DNA of 64,000 bases from an uncultured Pelagibacteraceae bacterium (GTDB taxonomy: Bacteria > Pseudomonadota > Alphaproteobacteria > Pelagibacterales > Pelagibacteraceae): positions 76,111-140,110 of the forward strand of contig CACPBW010000001.1 of the NCBI GenBank assembly GCA_902632275.1, given 5' to 3'. The notes beneath the pieces were generated by a model. The model was not told where the DNA came from. It ran no database searches and worked only from the letters and a program-made list of their open reading frames with translations. Numbering within the stretch: the stretch's first letter is position 1; the number at the start of each line of letters is the position of its first letter. Position numbers and translations under genes: made by a program. Of the stretch, positions 47,040-55,973 are shown piece by piece.

Positions 47040-47423
47040 ATGGCTCGTATTGCAGGTGTTAATATACCACAAAATAAGATTGTCCAAGTAGGGCTTACCT
47101 ATATTCACGGTATAGGAGATAAATTTTCACGGCAAATTTGTAAGGATTTAGAAATTCCAAAAGCAAAAAGAGTAAATGAATTATCGGATGATCAAATTCT
47201 GAAAATTCGTGAATACATTGATAAAAATTTTACTGTAGAGGGTGACCTAAGAAGAGAAACATCCTTAAGTATAAAAAGATTAATAGATTTAGCTTGTTAC
47301 AGAGGCTCAAGGCACAAAAAAAAATTACCAGTAAGAGGTCAAAGAACAAGATGTAATGCCAGAACAAGAAAAGGAAAGGCAATTGCTATAGCTGGTAAAA
47401 AACTTACACCATTGAAAAAGTAA
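47040..47423 (+). CDS. rpsM: Ribosomal protein S13
   Basis: 127 residues with [24 protein letters not shown] and [24 protein letters not shown]. 30S head. rpmJ (L36), often just before it, is not present. Confidence 0.99.
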   Translation: MARIAGVNIPQNKIVQVGLTYIHGIGDKFSRQICKDLEIPKAKRVNELSDDQILKIREYIDKNFTVEGDLRRETSLSIKRLIDLACYRGSRHKKKLPVRGQRTRCNARTRKGKAIAIAGKKLTPLKK

Positions 47424-47426
47424 ATT

Positions 47427-47861
47427 ATGAGTTCTGAAAAAAAAGACCAAAAGGAGAAAGAGGTTAAGTCCTTAAAGAAAAGCACTTATTCTAAAAAGAA
47501 GAAAGTAAAGAAAAATATAGTCAATGGTAAAGCATTTGTTTTATCAACATTCAATAATACTATTATATCAATTTCTGATACTAGCGGAAATGTTGTTTCT
47601 TGGTCATCTGCAGGACAGAAAGGTTTTAAAGGTTCAAGAAAATCTACACCATACGCAGCACAAGTTGCAGCAGACACTGCGGCAGCAAAAGCTTTAGAAT
47701 ATGGTATGAAAACTTTAACAGTAGAAATTAAGGGACCAGGTTCTGGAAGAGAAACTGCGTTAAGAGCTTTACAGGCTAGAGGGTTCAAAATTTTATCAAT
47801 CAAAGATACAACACCTTTACCACATAATGGGACAAGGCCACCAAAAAAGAGGAGAGTATAA
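47427..47861 (+). CDS. rpsK: Ribosomal protein S11
   Basis: 144 residues with a Lys-rich N-terminal extension of about 20 residues before the usual start. Core [39 protein letters not shown] and the C-terminal [18 protein letters not shown] are typical. It forms the platform at the E site. Confidence 0.98.
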   Translation: MSSEKKDQKEKEVKSLKKSTYSKKKKVKKNIVNGKAFVLSTFNNTIISISDTSGNVVSWSSAGQKGFKGSRKSTPYAAQVAADTAAAKALEYGMKTLTVEIKGPGSGRETALRALQARGFKILSIKDTTPLPHNGTRPPKKRRV

Positions 47862-48890
47862 ATGGAAAGTATGGATGTAAATGTTAAAAACTGGAAATCA
47901 TTAATTAAACCACCAAAACTAGATATTAAACTAAATGATGACAAATCATTTGCTAAGATCACTGCTGAACCACTTGAGAAAGGTTATGGACTTACACTTG
48001 GAAACTCACTTAGAAGGATTTTGTTATCATCAATAAGAGGTGCAGCAGTTACCTCTATTCAAATAGATGGAGTTCTTCATGAGTTTAGTTCTATAAAAGG
48101 TGTAAGAGAAGATGTTACTGATATAGTGTTAAATGTAAAATCGTTAGCTCTCAAAAATCATTCTGAAGGAACAAAAAAATTAATATTGGACGCTAAGGGT
48201 CCTGGTGAAATTAAAGCTTCAGATATATCTAAAGTTGCTGATATAGAGATATTAAATCCAGATCTTGTAATATGTAATCTAGATGAAAATACCAATTTTC
48301 ATATGGAAATGAACGTTGGAACAGGGAAAGGATATGTTTCTGCGGATATGAACAAACCTGAAGATCCTCCACTAGGATTAATACCTATTGACTCTCTCTA
48401 TAGCCCTGTAAAAAGGGTGTCTTATTCAGTAAGTACTGCTAGAGAAGGAAAAGCATTAGACTATGATAAGTTAACAATGGAGGTAGAAACTAACGGGTCG
48501 ATTTCAGCTGAAGACGCTGTAGCATATGCTGCTAGAATTTTTCAAGATCAGTTGGGCATGTTTGTAAATTTTGATGAACCTCAAGAAGTTATTGTTAGAG
48601 AGCAACCTACAGAACCAGAATTTAACAAAAATCTTCTAAGAAAAGTTGATGAGTTAGAACTATCAGTAAGATCTATGAATTGTCTGAAGAATGACAATAT
48701 AATTTATATTGGTGACTTAGTGCAAAAATCTGAAGGTGAAATGCTAAGGACGCCTAATTTTGGTAGAAAATCTCTAAATGAAATTAAAGAAGTTTTAACA
48801 GGTATGTCGCTATATTTAGGGATGGAAATACCAAATTGGCCACCAGATAATATTGCAGAATTATCAAAAAAACTTGAGGAAGCAATATAA
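47862..48890 (+). CDS. rpoA: RNA polymerase alpha subunit
   Basis: 342 residues. The N-terminal assembly domain has [27 protein letters not shown]; the C-terminal DNA-contact domain has [28 protein letters not shown] and [13 protein letters not shown]. The start directly abuts the rpsK stop; an internal ATG at 47871 is an alternative. Confidence 0.99.
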   Translation: MESMDVNVKNWKSLIKPPKLDIKLNDDKSFAKITAEPLEKGYGLTLGNSLRRILLSSIRGAAVTSIQIDGVLHEFSSIKGVREDVTDIVLNVKSLALKNHSEGTKKLILDAKGPGEIKASDISKVADIEILNPDLVICNLDENTNFHMEMNVGTGKGYVSADMNKPEDPPLGLIPIDSLYSPVKRVSYSVSTAREGKALDYDKLTMEVETNGSISAEDAVAYAARIFQDQLGMFVNFDEPQEVIVREQPTEPEFNKNLLRKVDELELSVRSMNCLKNDNIIYIGDLVQKSEGEMLRTPNFGRKSLNEIKEVLTGMSLYLGMEIPNWPPDNIAELSKKLEEAI

Positions 48891-49339
48891 TGCGCCACAA
48901 ATTTGGTTATAAAAAACTCAATAGAACGTCAGAACATAGGAAAGCATTAATAAAAAACATGCTTAATTCTTTAATTAAATATGAGCAAATAAAAACTACC
49001 TTGCCAAAAGCTAAAGTTTTAAAGCCTGAGGCAGAAAAAATCATTACCCTGGGTAAAAAAGAGAGCTTAAAAAATAAAAAAATACTTATCTCTAAACTTC
49101 AAGATAAAAAATCAGCATCAAAAGTCGTCAAAACTTTATCTAAAAGATATGAAAAAAGAAATGGTGGATACACTAGAATTATTAAAGCTGGATTTAGATA
49201 TGGTGATAAAGCTCCTGTCGCTATAATAGAATTTGTTGATAGAGACCTAGAAGCAAAAAAGGTTGATAAAAAGAAAAAGGATTCATCAAAGGTTACTGAT
49301 AAAGAAAAGATTGAGGAAAAAAAAGTAGCTTCAGCCTAA
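48890..49339 (+). CDS. rplQ: Ribosomal protein L17
   Basis: 149 residues; [28 protein letters not shown] is diagnostic. A charged C-terminal extension ([23 protein letters not shown]) adds about 25 residues. Start overlaps rpoA stop. Confidence 0.98.
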   Translation: MRHKFGYKKLNRTSEHRKALIKNMLNSLIKYEQIKTTLPKAKVLKPEAEKIITLGKKESLKNKKILISKLQDKKSASKVVKTLSKRYEKRNGGYTRIIKAGFRYGDKAPVAIIEFVDRDLEAKKVDKKKKDSSKVTDKEKIEEKKVASA

Positions 49340-49346
49340 AACAGTA

Positions 49347-49364
49347 TTATCATTTTAATGATAA
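49347..49364 (+). promoter_or_regulatory. AT palindrome covering the Rlu start codon
   Basis: TTATCATT (49347-49354) and AATGATAA (49357-49364) are perfect complements. The right arm contains the ATG (49358-49360) of the next gene. It could dampen translation or act as a weak end of the rplQ message; it is AT-only apart from one pair. Confidence 0.35.
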
Positions 49365-50269
49365 AAACTTTTACAGTAGACGAACAGTTCTCAGACATGA
49401 GAATTGATAGATATATTAAAAAAGCTATTAAAGATATTCCACAAGGGTTAATTGAGAAAAGTTTAAGAAACGGAAGGATAAAACTTAATAACAAAAAAGT
49501 AAAAAGTTCACAAAGAGTTAAGATTAGAGATGAATTAACATTTTATAATCTGAATTTCAATGAAGGTGTCTCAAAGAATAAAAAATTCTTCCAGCCAACA
49601 AAAACAGTAATCAAATCAAACGAAAGACTTATTATTGAAAATAATGAGAATTTTGTTGTAATAAATAAAGATGCAGGTATCTCAGTTCAAGGTGGCACGA
49701 AATCTAATAAAAACCTAATTGATATATTTAGAAATAGTAAAATATTTGAAAACACGAAGCCTTTTTCTGTTCATAGATTGGATAAAGATACTTCAGGAAT
49801 TTTTATAATTGCAAAAAACAGAAAAACTGCACAATTGCTAACCTCACTTTTCAGACTTCGAAGAGTTCATAAATCATATTTAGCTATTTGCCATGGATCA
49901 ATAGATAGTTCGAAAGGAGTTTTAAAAAATATTCTAGTTAGATATGATAACAAAAAAAAAATAAATGAAAATGCAGAAACAATGTTTAGAGTAATTGATA
50001 AAAATAGATACTGTTCTTTTGTTGAAATGAGACCTATTACAGGACGTAAACATCAATTAAGAAAACAAATGCTATTATTGGGTCATCCAATTATTGGTGA
50101 TAGCAAATATAACTTACAAAATCATATTAACCAAAATAAAAATCTAATGCTTCATTCTAGTCAAATTAAATTTATGATTAATAGTAAAAAGTTTACTTTT
50201 AATGCTCCTTTACCCGTATATTTTGAAAAATATCTTAAAGTAAAAAGATTAAGATTCAAAATATTTTAA
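49358..50269 (+). CDS. RluC/RluD-family rRNA pseudouridine synthase
   Basis: 303 residues. An N-terminal S4 RNA-binding domain (DMRIDRYIKKAI, KSLRNGRIKLNNKKV) is followed by the catalytic domain with HRLDKDTSGIFIIAKN (catalytic Asp, about residue 144) and GRKHQLRKQMLLLGHPIIGD. RluC (23S U955/2504/2580) is likelier than RluD, but the site cannot be fixed from sequence. It overlaps lipB convergently by 21 bases. Confidence 0.9.
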   Translation: MIKTFTVDEQFSDMRIDRYIKKAIKDIPQGLIEKSLRNGRIKLNNKKVKSSQRVKIRDELTFYNLNFNEGVSKNKKFFQPTKTVIKSNERLIIENNENFVVINKDAGISVQGGTKSNKNLIDIFRNSKIFENTKPFSVHRLDKDTSGIFIIAKNRKTAQLLTSLFRLRRVHKSYLAICHGSIDSSKGVLKNILVRYDNKKKINENAETMFRVIDKNRYCSFVEMRPITGRKHQLRKQMLLLGHPIIGDSKYNLQNHINQNKNLMLHSSQIKFMINSKKFTFNAPLPVYFEKYLKVKRLRFKIF

Positions 50270-50869
50270 AAAAATTTTAATTAATTTTTTTTCAAATGTT
50301 TTATAATTTTGTTTTTTAATTTTAGAAAGATTGGTTAATCCTCTTCTTTTTATACCGCAGGGAATAATTTTATTATATTTTTGTAAATCATTGTTTATAT
50401 TTATTGAAAAACCATGATATGCAATCCATTTTCTAACCTTGACACCAATTGCAGCAATTTTCAAAATTTTATTTTTCTTTTTTACCCATATACCAACATT
50501 TTTCCTATCAGCAAATGACTCAATTTTATATTCTTTAAGTGTCTTCATAATTATTTTTTCAATATTATTTATAAATTTACGTATATCTTTGTCTCTTTTT
50601 GATAAATTTATTACAAAATAAAAAATTTTTTGCCCTGGTCCATGCCATGTTATTTTTCCACCCCTATTTGTCTTTATCACTTTAATTTTTTTATCTAGAA
50701 TTTCAGTATTTTTTGAGGAAATTCCAGCTGTATATGTACTTGGATGACTTAATACCCATAATAACTCATCCCCATTATTTTCCTGTACGGACCTAACTCT
50801 TTTCTCAAGATAATTAATAGCTTTATTATATTCTATGGGTTTTTTTGATATTTTGATCTCAATACTCAT
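50249..50869 (-). CDS. lipB: Lipoyl(octanoyl) transferase
   Basis: 206 residues. It moves octanoyl from ACP to lipoyl domains of 2-oxoacid dehydrogenases and GcvH. The substrate pocket motif GGKITWHGPGQKIFYFVI and the catalytic Cys in IIPCGIKRRGLTNL are visible; the catalytic Lys lies in the AAIGVKV segment. Convergent with the Rlu gene, divergent from mgtE. Confidence 0.96.
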   Translation of the reverse strand: MSIEIKISKKPIEYNKAINYLEKRVRSVQENNGDELLWVLSHPSTYTAGISSKNTEILDKKIKVIKTNRGGKITWHGPGQKIFYFVINLSKRDKDIRKFINNIEKIIMKTLKEYKIESFADRKNVGIWVKKKNKILKIAAIGVKVRKWIAYHGFSININNDLQKYNKIIPCGIKRRGLTNLSKIKKQNYKTFEKKLIKIFLKYFES

Positions 50870-50880
50870 TAAATATTTGT

Positions 50881-50927
50881 ATTCTATAAATTATGCATTA
50901 ATAAGGCATATAATTTAATTATAGAAT
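50881..50927 (+). promoter_or_regulatory. 47-base imperfect palindrome before mgtE
   Basis: Outer arms ATTCTATAA (50881-50889) and TTATAGAAT (50919-50927) are perfect complements; an inner ATTATGC pairs with GCATATAAT with a 2-base bulge. It ends 3 bases before the mgtE ATG and 11 bases from the lipB start. It could be an operator for both genes or an RNA switch on mgtE. Confidence 0.55.
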
Positions 50928-50930
50928 TTT

Positions 50931-52310
50931 ATGACTTTAGAAAAAAAAATTAAAGATAAAAAAGTAAATTTTGAATTCAATAAAGAATATATCAAAGTTG
51001 TAACTGAAAAAATATCAAATAATGATGCCAATTTTATTACAAATTCGTTTAAAGAAATGCATCCCTCCGACGCTGCTGATATTATTGAACACTTAAATGA
51101 AACAGATAGAGAAAATTTAATAAAACTTAATAATTTTAAGTTGGATCCACAAGTATTTGTGGAATTAAATGAATCTATACAAACGGAGATAATAAAATAT
51201 TTATCAAACGACTCTATAGTAGATATTCTTAAAAATTTAGAATCTGATGATGCTATTAAAATATTAGAAAATTTAGAGGAGAAAAATAAAAACGATATTC
51301 TAGGATCGTTGCCACCAAAAGACAGGTTTGTATTGCTAGAAAGCTTAAGTTATCCTGAGGATTCTGCTGCAAGAATAATGCAAAGAGAATTTACAGCAAT
51401 ACCTAGTAATTGGTCCGTTGGTCAAACTATAGATTATTTGAGAGAAAATAAGGATTTACCTGAAGAATTTTTAGAAATATTTATTGTAGATAGTGAATTT
51501 AAACCAATTGGAACTGTTCCATCATCGAAAGTTTTAAGAACACCAAGAGATTCCAAAATGATCTCTATTATGAACAAGTCTCAACTTTTAATACCTGTTG
51601 ATATGGATAGAGAAGAAGTTGGCCATTTGTTTGAAAATTATAATTTAAACTCTGCTTGTGTAGTCGACAAAGCCAATAAACTTGTAGGTATGATAACAAG
51701 TGATGATGTTTTAACAGTTCTTAAAGAAGAGGCAGAGGAAGATGCATTAAGACTTGCTGGTGTTGGCGATGAGGAGATAACAGATGGAATATTTAAAAAA
51801 ACTAAACGGAGATTCAATTGGCTTTTACTAAATTTATTTACAGCAATAATTGCGTCAGTGGTAATAGGTTTTTTTCAAGAAGATATCGAAAAAGTTGTGG
51901 CATTAGCTGTATTAATGCCAATTGTAGCATCAATGGGTGGTAATGCTGGAATGCAAACTTTAGCTGTAACTATTAGAAGTATTGCAACAAATGAATTAAC
52001 AAAAAATAACTTTAGTCAGAACGTAATTAAAGAATTCTCAATAGGAATTTTGAACGGAATTATTTTTGCAATAATAAGCGCAATCGTTGTTCACATATGG
52101 TTCAATGATCTTACTTTATCTTTAATTATTTCAATATCCATGGTTTTAAACATGATTGTGGCTGGTCTTTTTGGGATTTTAGTACCAATTTCTCTCAAAA
52201 AATTTAATATAGATCCGGCTATTGCATCTAGTGTTTTTGTAACAACAATAACAGATGTTATAGGTTTTTTGTCTTTTTTAGGAGTTGGTGCTTTCTTTTT
52301 TTATAATTAG
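50931..52310 (+). CDS. mgtE: Magnesium transporter MgtE
   Basis: 459 residues: the N-terminal superhelical domain (MHPSDAADIIEHLNETDRENLI), a CBS pair (about residues 140-260), a plug helix and five membrane helices with PIVASMGGNAGMQTLAVTIRSIA, the Mg selectivity segment. Cytosolic acidic domains sense Mg and close the channel. Its stop overlaps panC convergently by 4 bases. Confidence 0.97.
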   Translation: MTLEKKIKDKKVNFEFNKEYIKVVTEKISNNDANFITNSFKEMHPSDAADIIEHLNETDRENLIKLNNFKLDPQVFVELNESIQTEIIKYLSNDSIVDILKNLESDDAIKILENLEEKNKNDILGSLPPKDRFVLLESLSYPEDSAARIMQREFTAIPSNWSVGQTIDYLRENKDLPEEFLEIFIVDSEFKPIGTVPSSKVLRTPRDSKMISIMNKSQLLIPVDMDREEVGHLFENYNLNSACVVDKANKLVGMITSDDVLTVLKEEAEEDALRLAGVGDEEITDGIFKKTKRRFNWLLLNLFTAIIASVVIGFFQEDIEKVVALAVLMPIVASMGGNAGMQTLAVTIRSIATNELTKNNFSQNVIKEFSIGILNGIIFAIISAIVVHIWFNDLTLSLIISISMVLNMIVAGLFGILVPISLKKFNIDPAIASSVFVTTITDVIGFLSFLGVGAFFFYN

Positions 52311-53116
52311 AAATTATCAATCAACCGAACATCATTTAAGTAATAAGCTATAAAAATCTTAAAATTTTTTTTATTAATATTTTTTTTTAAATTGTTTTTA
52401 TTTCTTATTTCTAAATAATCAACTCGAGAACATATTCTAGAAATTTTATTAGTAATCATCTCAATTTCTTTTGCTTTATTAAAATGTTTAATTATTTGTT
52501 TACGATATTTTTTTAAAATATTAGAAATCAAAATACCTTTTTTAATATTTTTTTTTGTGAGCAGTTTATTTCTTGAGGAATAGGCAAATGAGTTATTAAA
52601 TCTTATAGTTTTACAACTAATTATTTTTGTTTTAAATTTATTGCTTAAATATTTTCTAATTAAATATACTTGCTGAAAATCTTTATCACCTAAAAACATA
52701 AATTTTGCTTTGATATTTTTTAAAAAAATGGAAATAACAGCTAAAACACCTTCAAAATGACCAGGTCTATATTTAGAGCATAGTATTTTGTCGTTTTCTT
52801 TAAGTTTAATTTTCATCTGTTTTTTGTTTTTGTAAATATCCTTAATTGATGGAATTAACACGTAATCAACTCCTAATTTTTTTAAGATTTTAAGATCATT
52901 AATTATGTTTCTTGGATATTTTTTAAAATCTGTTTTTTTATTAAATTGAGCTGGATTTACAAAAATACTAACAAGAGTTTTATAACATCTTCGTTTTGAC
53001 GTTTTTATTAAAGATACATGTCCTTTATGTAATGATCCCATTGTTGGAACAAAGCCAACATTTGCCTTAAAATTAACTTGATTTTTTAATTTATTAATAC
53101 TTTTAAAAATTATCAT
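52307..53116 (-). CDS. panC: Pantothenate synthetase
   Basis: 269 residues, joins pantoate and beta-alanine with ATP to make pantothenate (CoA pathway). GFVPTMGSLHKGHVSLI holds the HxGH-type ATP motif; FVNPAQFNKKTDFKKYPR and MFLGDKDFQQ are also typical. The C-terminal part is very Lys/Asn-rich, following the base bias. Divergent from galU, 31 bases. Confidence 0.95.
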   Translation of the reverse strand: MIIFKSINKLKNQVNFKANVGFVPTMGSLHKGHVSLIKTSKRRCYKTLVSIFVNPAQFNKKTDFKKYPRNIINDLKILKKLGVDYVLIPSIKDIYKNKKQMKIKLKENDKILCSKYRPGHFEGVLAVISIFLKNIKAKFMFLGDKDFQQVYLIRKYLSNKFKTKIISCKTIRFNNSFAYSSRNKLLTKKNIKKGILISNILKKYRKQIIKHFNKAKEIEMITNKISRICSRVDYLEIRNKNNLKKNINKKNFKIFIAYYLNDVRLIDNF

Positions 53117-53147
53117 TTATGATAGCCATTAAATAATACAATAACCA

Positions 53148-53963
53148 ATGATTAAACAAGCTATAATACCATTAGCAGGCTTAGGCACAAGACTTTTACC
53201 TCTTACAAGTGTCTTTGCAAAGGAACTTCTCCCAATGAATGGTAAACCAGGTGTTGAATATATACTGGATGAATGTATTGATGCTGGAATTAAAGAAGTT
53301 GTATTCATTATTTCAAATAAAAAGAAAATTATAAAAAAATATTTTTATAATGATAATTTTTTTAAAAAAATAATAAAAAAAAAAAGAGATAAAAGATTAA
53401 TAGATGAATATAAAAAAATTAAAAGGTACAAGAAAATGATCAAATTTGTTTATCAGAACAAACCTTTAGGCACAGGTGATGCGGTTTATAAAACAAAAAG
53501 ATTTATCAAAGATAATTTTTTTTTAATGCTGCTGCCTGATGACCTGATAATAAAAAAAAATTGCTCAAAAGCTATGATATCTATCCATAAAAAGAAAAAG
53601 TGTTCTGTCATGGCTAGCATGAAAGTTCAAAGAAAAACTGTAAATAGGTGGGGCATTTATATGAAAAAAAATAACATAGATAAAAAAAACTTTTTCATAA
53701 GAGATGTAATTGAAAAACCTAACACTAAAGATGCACCCTCAAACAATGCGGTAATTGGTAGATATATTTTACCCAAAAAAATATTTAAAATTTTAAAAAA
53801 TCAAAAAAAAGGCAAAGGTGGGGAAATTCATATTACAGATGCTATTAGAACATTGATAAAACAAAAAAATAAATTTATTGGTCATAATTTTGATGGAAAA
53901 TACTTAGACTGTGGCACAATGCATGGATATATTAAATCATCATTGGAGATTGCTAAATCATGA
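53148..53963 (+). CDS. galU: UTP-glucose-1-phosphate uridylyltransferase
   Basis: 271 residues. LAGLGTRLLPLTSVFAKELLPMNGKPGVEYI (nucleotide-binding start), QNKPLGTGDAVY, LLPDDLII (metal Asp), and a late EIHITDAI. It makes UDP-glucose. Overlaps ugd by 4 bases (ATGA), so the two enzymes supply UDP-glucuronate together. Confidence 0.96.
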   Translation: MIKQAIIPLAGLGTRLLPLTSVFAKELLPMNGKPGVEYILDECIDAGIKEVVFIISNKKKIIKKYFYNDNFFKKIIKKKRDKRLIDEYKKIKRYKKMIKFVYQNKPLGTGDAVYKTKRFIKDNFFLMLLPDDLIIKKNCSKAMISIHKKKKCSVMASMKVQRKTVNRWGIYMKKNNIDKKNFFIRDVIEKPNTKDAPSNNAVIGRYILPKKIFKILKNQKKGKGGEIHITDAIRTLIKQKNKFIGHNFDGKYLDCGTMHGYIKSSLEIAKS

Positions 53964-55258
53964 AACTTTGTATGATAGGTACTGGTTATGTGGGTCTAGT
54001 AAGCGGTGTTTGTTTTTCAGATTTAGGAAATAATGTTATTTGTGTTGATAAAGATAAAGAAAAAATTAAATCATTAAAAAAAGGTATAATTCCTATTTAC
54101 GAACCAGGTTTAGAGGAATTGGTATTAAAAAATTACAAAAACCAAAGACTTAATTTTTCTACTGATCTAAAAGAGTCTGTAAAAAAATCAGATATAATTT
54201 TCATATGCGTGGGTACACCGACGAAAAAGGGTGGTAGTGGTGCTGACTTAAGTCAAATATATGATGTTGCAAAAGAGATTGGTACATCAATCAATAAATT
54301 TAAAATAATAATTACTAAATCAACTGTTCCAGTTACGACAGGAGATGAAATTGAAAAAATTATTAGAAAAAAAAATAAAAAAAAAAATTTCTCGATAGTG
54401 TCAAATCCTGAGTTTTTAAGAGAAGGGGAGGCTATTAGAGATTTCGTTTATCCTGATAGGGTTGTGGTTGGCACTAAAGATGTTAAGTCAAATAGAATTC
54501 TTAAAACTCTCTACGCACCATTAATTTCTAAAGGGGCTCAATATTTAAATACATCAAGAAGAGCAGCAGAATTAATTAAATACGCCTCTAATGCATTTCT
54601 TGCAACCAAAATAACTTTTATTAATGAATTAGCTAACTTGTGTGAACAAACAGATATTAATATCGAAGATATATCAATAGGAATGGGCCTTGATAAACGT
54701 ATTGGTGGACGATTTTTGAGAGCAGGACCAGCATATGGGGGCTCTTGTTTCCCAAAAGATACAAAAGCAATAATAAACACCGCTGATAAGTTCAAAATAA
54801 AACTTTCAGTTATTAAAAGTGTGGTCAAATCAAACGAAAATAGATCTAATCTTTTACTAAAACGTGTGAATCTGTTGTTAAAAAACAGAATTAAAAATAA
54901 AAAAATATGTTTCTTAGGAGTTACATTTAAAGCCAATACAGATGATATGAGAGATTCATCAAGTCTCATTATGATTCCAGCATTAAGTAAAAAAGGAGCC
55001 AAAGTTAGTTATTATGATCCCACAGGGTATAAGAAAGAATTTGACAAATATAAAAATGTTACCTTTGAAAAAAATATTAAAAACGCTTTAAATAAATCAG
55101 ATATGATAATTATTCACACCGAATGGAATGATTTTAAATCAATTAATTTCAAATCATATATTAAAAGTAAGAAAACTATTATATTTGATATGAGAAATAT
55201 TTATTCACCATCAAAAATGAAACAGCAAGGATTTAAATATTTTGGTGTTGGTAGATAA
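53960..55258 (+). CDS. ugd: UDP-glucose 6-dehydrogenase
   Basis: 432 residues. N-terminal Rossmann GTGYVGLVSGVCFSDLGNNV, STVPVTTGDEIE, NPEFLREGEAIRDF, and catalytic Cys in GPAYGGSCFPKD (about residue 263), with K in ASNAFLATKITFINE. It oxidizes UDP-glucose to UDP-glucuronate. In SAR11 this could feed surface glycans or glucuronate glycolipids, which is inference. Confidence 0.97.
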   Translation: MKLCMIGTGYVGLVSGVCFSDLGNNVICVDKDKEKIKSLKKGIIPIYEPGLEELVLKNYKNQRLNFSTDLKESVKKSDIIFICVGTPTKKGGSGADLSQIYDVAKEIGTSINKFKIIITKSTVPVTTGDEIEKIIRKKNKKKNFSIVSNPEFLREGEAIRDFVYPDRVVVGTKDVKSNRILKTLYAPLISKGAQYLNTSRRAAELIKYASNAFLATKITFINELANLCEQTDINIEDISIGMGLDKRIGGRFLRAGPAYGGSCFPKDTKAIINTADKFKIKLSVIKSVVKSNENRSNLLLKRVNLLLKNRIKNKKICFLGVTFKANTDDMRDSSSLIMIPALSKKGAKVSYYDPTGYKKEFDKYKNVTFEKNIKNALNKSDMIIIHTEWNDFKSINFKSYIKSKKTIIFDMRNIYSPSKMKQQGFKYFGVGR

Positions 55259-55267
55259 TTATATAAA

Positions 55268-55729
55268 TTAATTTAACTCAAATATAGCATCTACCTCAAC
55301 CGCTACACCTAGGGGTAAACTATTTACACTTACAGCTGCTCTTGTATGCTTTCCTGAATCTCCAAATATTTTTGAAATAGTATCTGATGCACCATTAATT
55401 ACTTTTGGTTGGTCTGTAAAAGTATCAGTTGAATTTACAAACCCGGTTAGTTTTATACAAGTTTTAATTTTTGATAGATCTCCATTAGTAGCTTTTTTGG
55501 ATTGTGCTACTATACTTAATGCACATCGAATTGCAGCCTGATAACCTTGATCTAATGATAACTCTTTACCAATTTTACCCTTGATGAGTTTACCATCAGC
55601 GTCTATAGAAATTTGTCCTGAAATATAAAGTAACTTTCCAACTATTTTGGTCGCTACGTACGAACCAACAGGGTCGGCTGCACTAGGCAATGTAATATTA
55701 TTTTTTTTAATATTCTCTTCAAAATTCAT
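55268..55729 (-). CDS. RidA-family (YjgF) protein
   Basis: 153 residues, Rid fold of the longer subfamily. GSYVATKIVGKLLYISGQI, GYQAAIRCALSIVAQ and GKHTRAAVSVNSLPLGVAVEVDAIFEL are typical, with the conserved Arg before the terminal strand. RidA hydrolyses reactive enamine/imine intermediates; this subfamily may differ. Overlaps the upstream gene by 11 bases. Confidence 0.88.
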   Translation of the reverse strand: MNFEENIKKNNITLPSAADPVGSYVATKIVGKLLYISGQISIDADGKLIKGKIGKELSLDQGYQAAIRCALSIVAQSKKATNGDLSKIKTCIKLTGFVNSTDTFTDQPKVINGASDTISKIFGDSGKHTRAAVSVNSLPLGVAVEVDAIFELN

Positions 55730-55973
55730 TTTTTTTGAATAAATCCTTCAACGTTTTTTTACTATCAAATTTTTTATATTTTTCTTTTATACCAGATTTT
55801 TCCAAATTTTTATCGATTTTTTCCTTTATCACTTTACCTTGTTCCTTAGATTTTTCAGCTAAACATTTTGCATAATCTGTAGATAATTTATCTAATTCGC
55901 TACAGTCTATTTCATTAGAATATATAGGACTGGAAAAATAAATGAACAAAATAATTAATAAAAATTTTTTCAT
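55719..55973 (-). CDS. Small exported Lys-rich protein
   Basis: 84 residues with a signal peptide (MKKFLLIILFIYFSSPIYS), then a charged helical mature part with two Cys (IDCSELD, YAKCLAEK). No family recognised. It overlaps topA by 4 bases (ATGA) and RidA by 11, so it is locked into the topA transcript. Confidence 0.65.
   Translation of the reverse strand: MKKFLLIILFIYFSSPIYSNEIDCSELDKLSTDYAKCLAEKSKEQGKVIKEKIDKNLEKSGIKEKYKKFDSKKTLKDLFKKNEF

Noticed and set aside
54538-55002. 154-residue minus-strand frame
   Set aside because: Shadow of ugd, which has strong family motifs throughout the same region.
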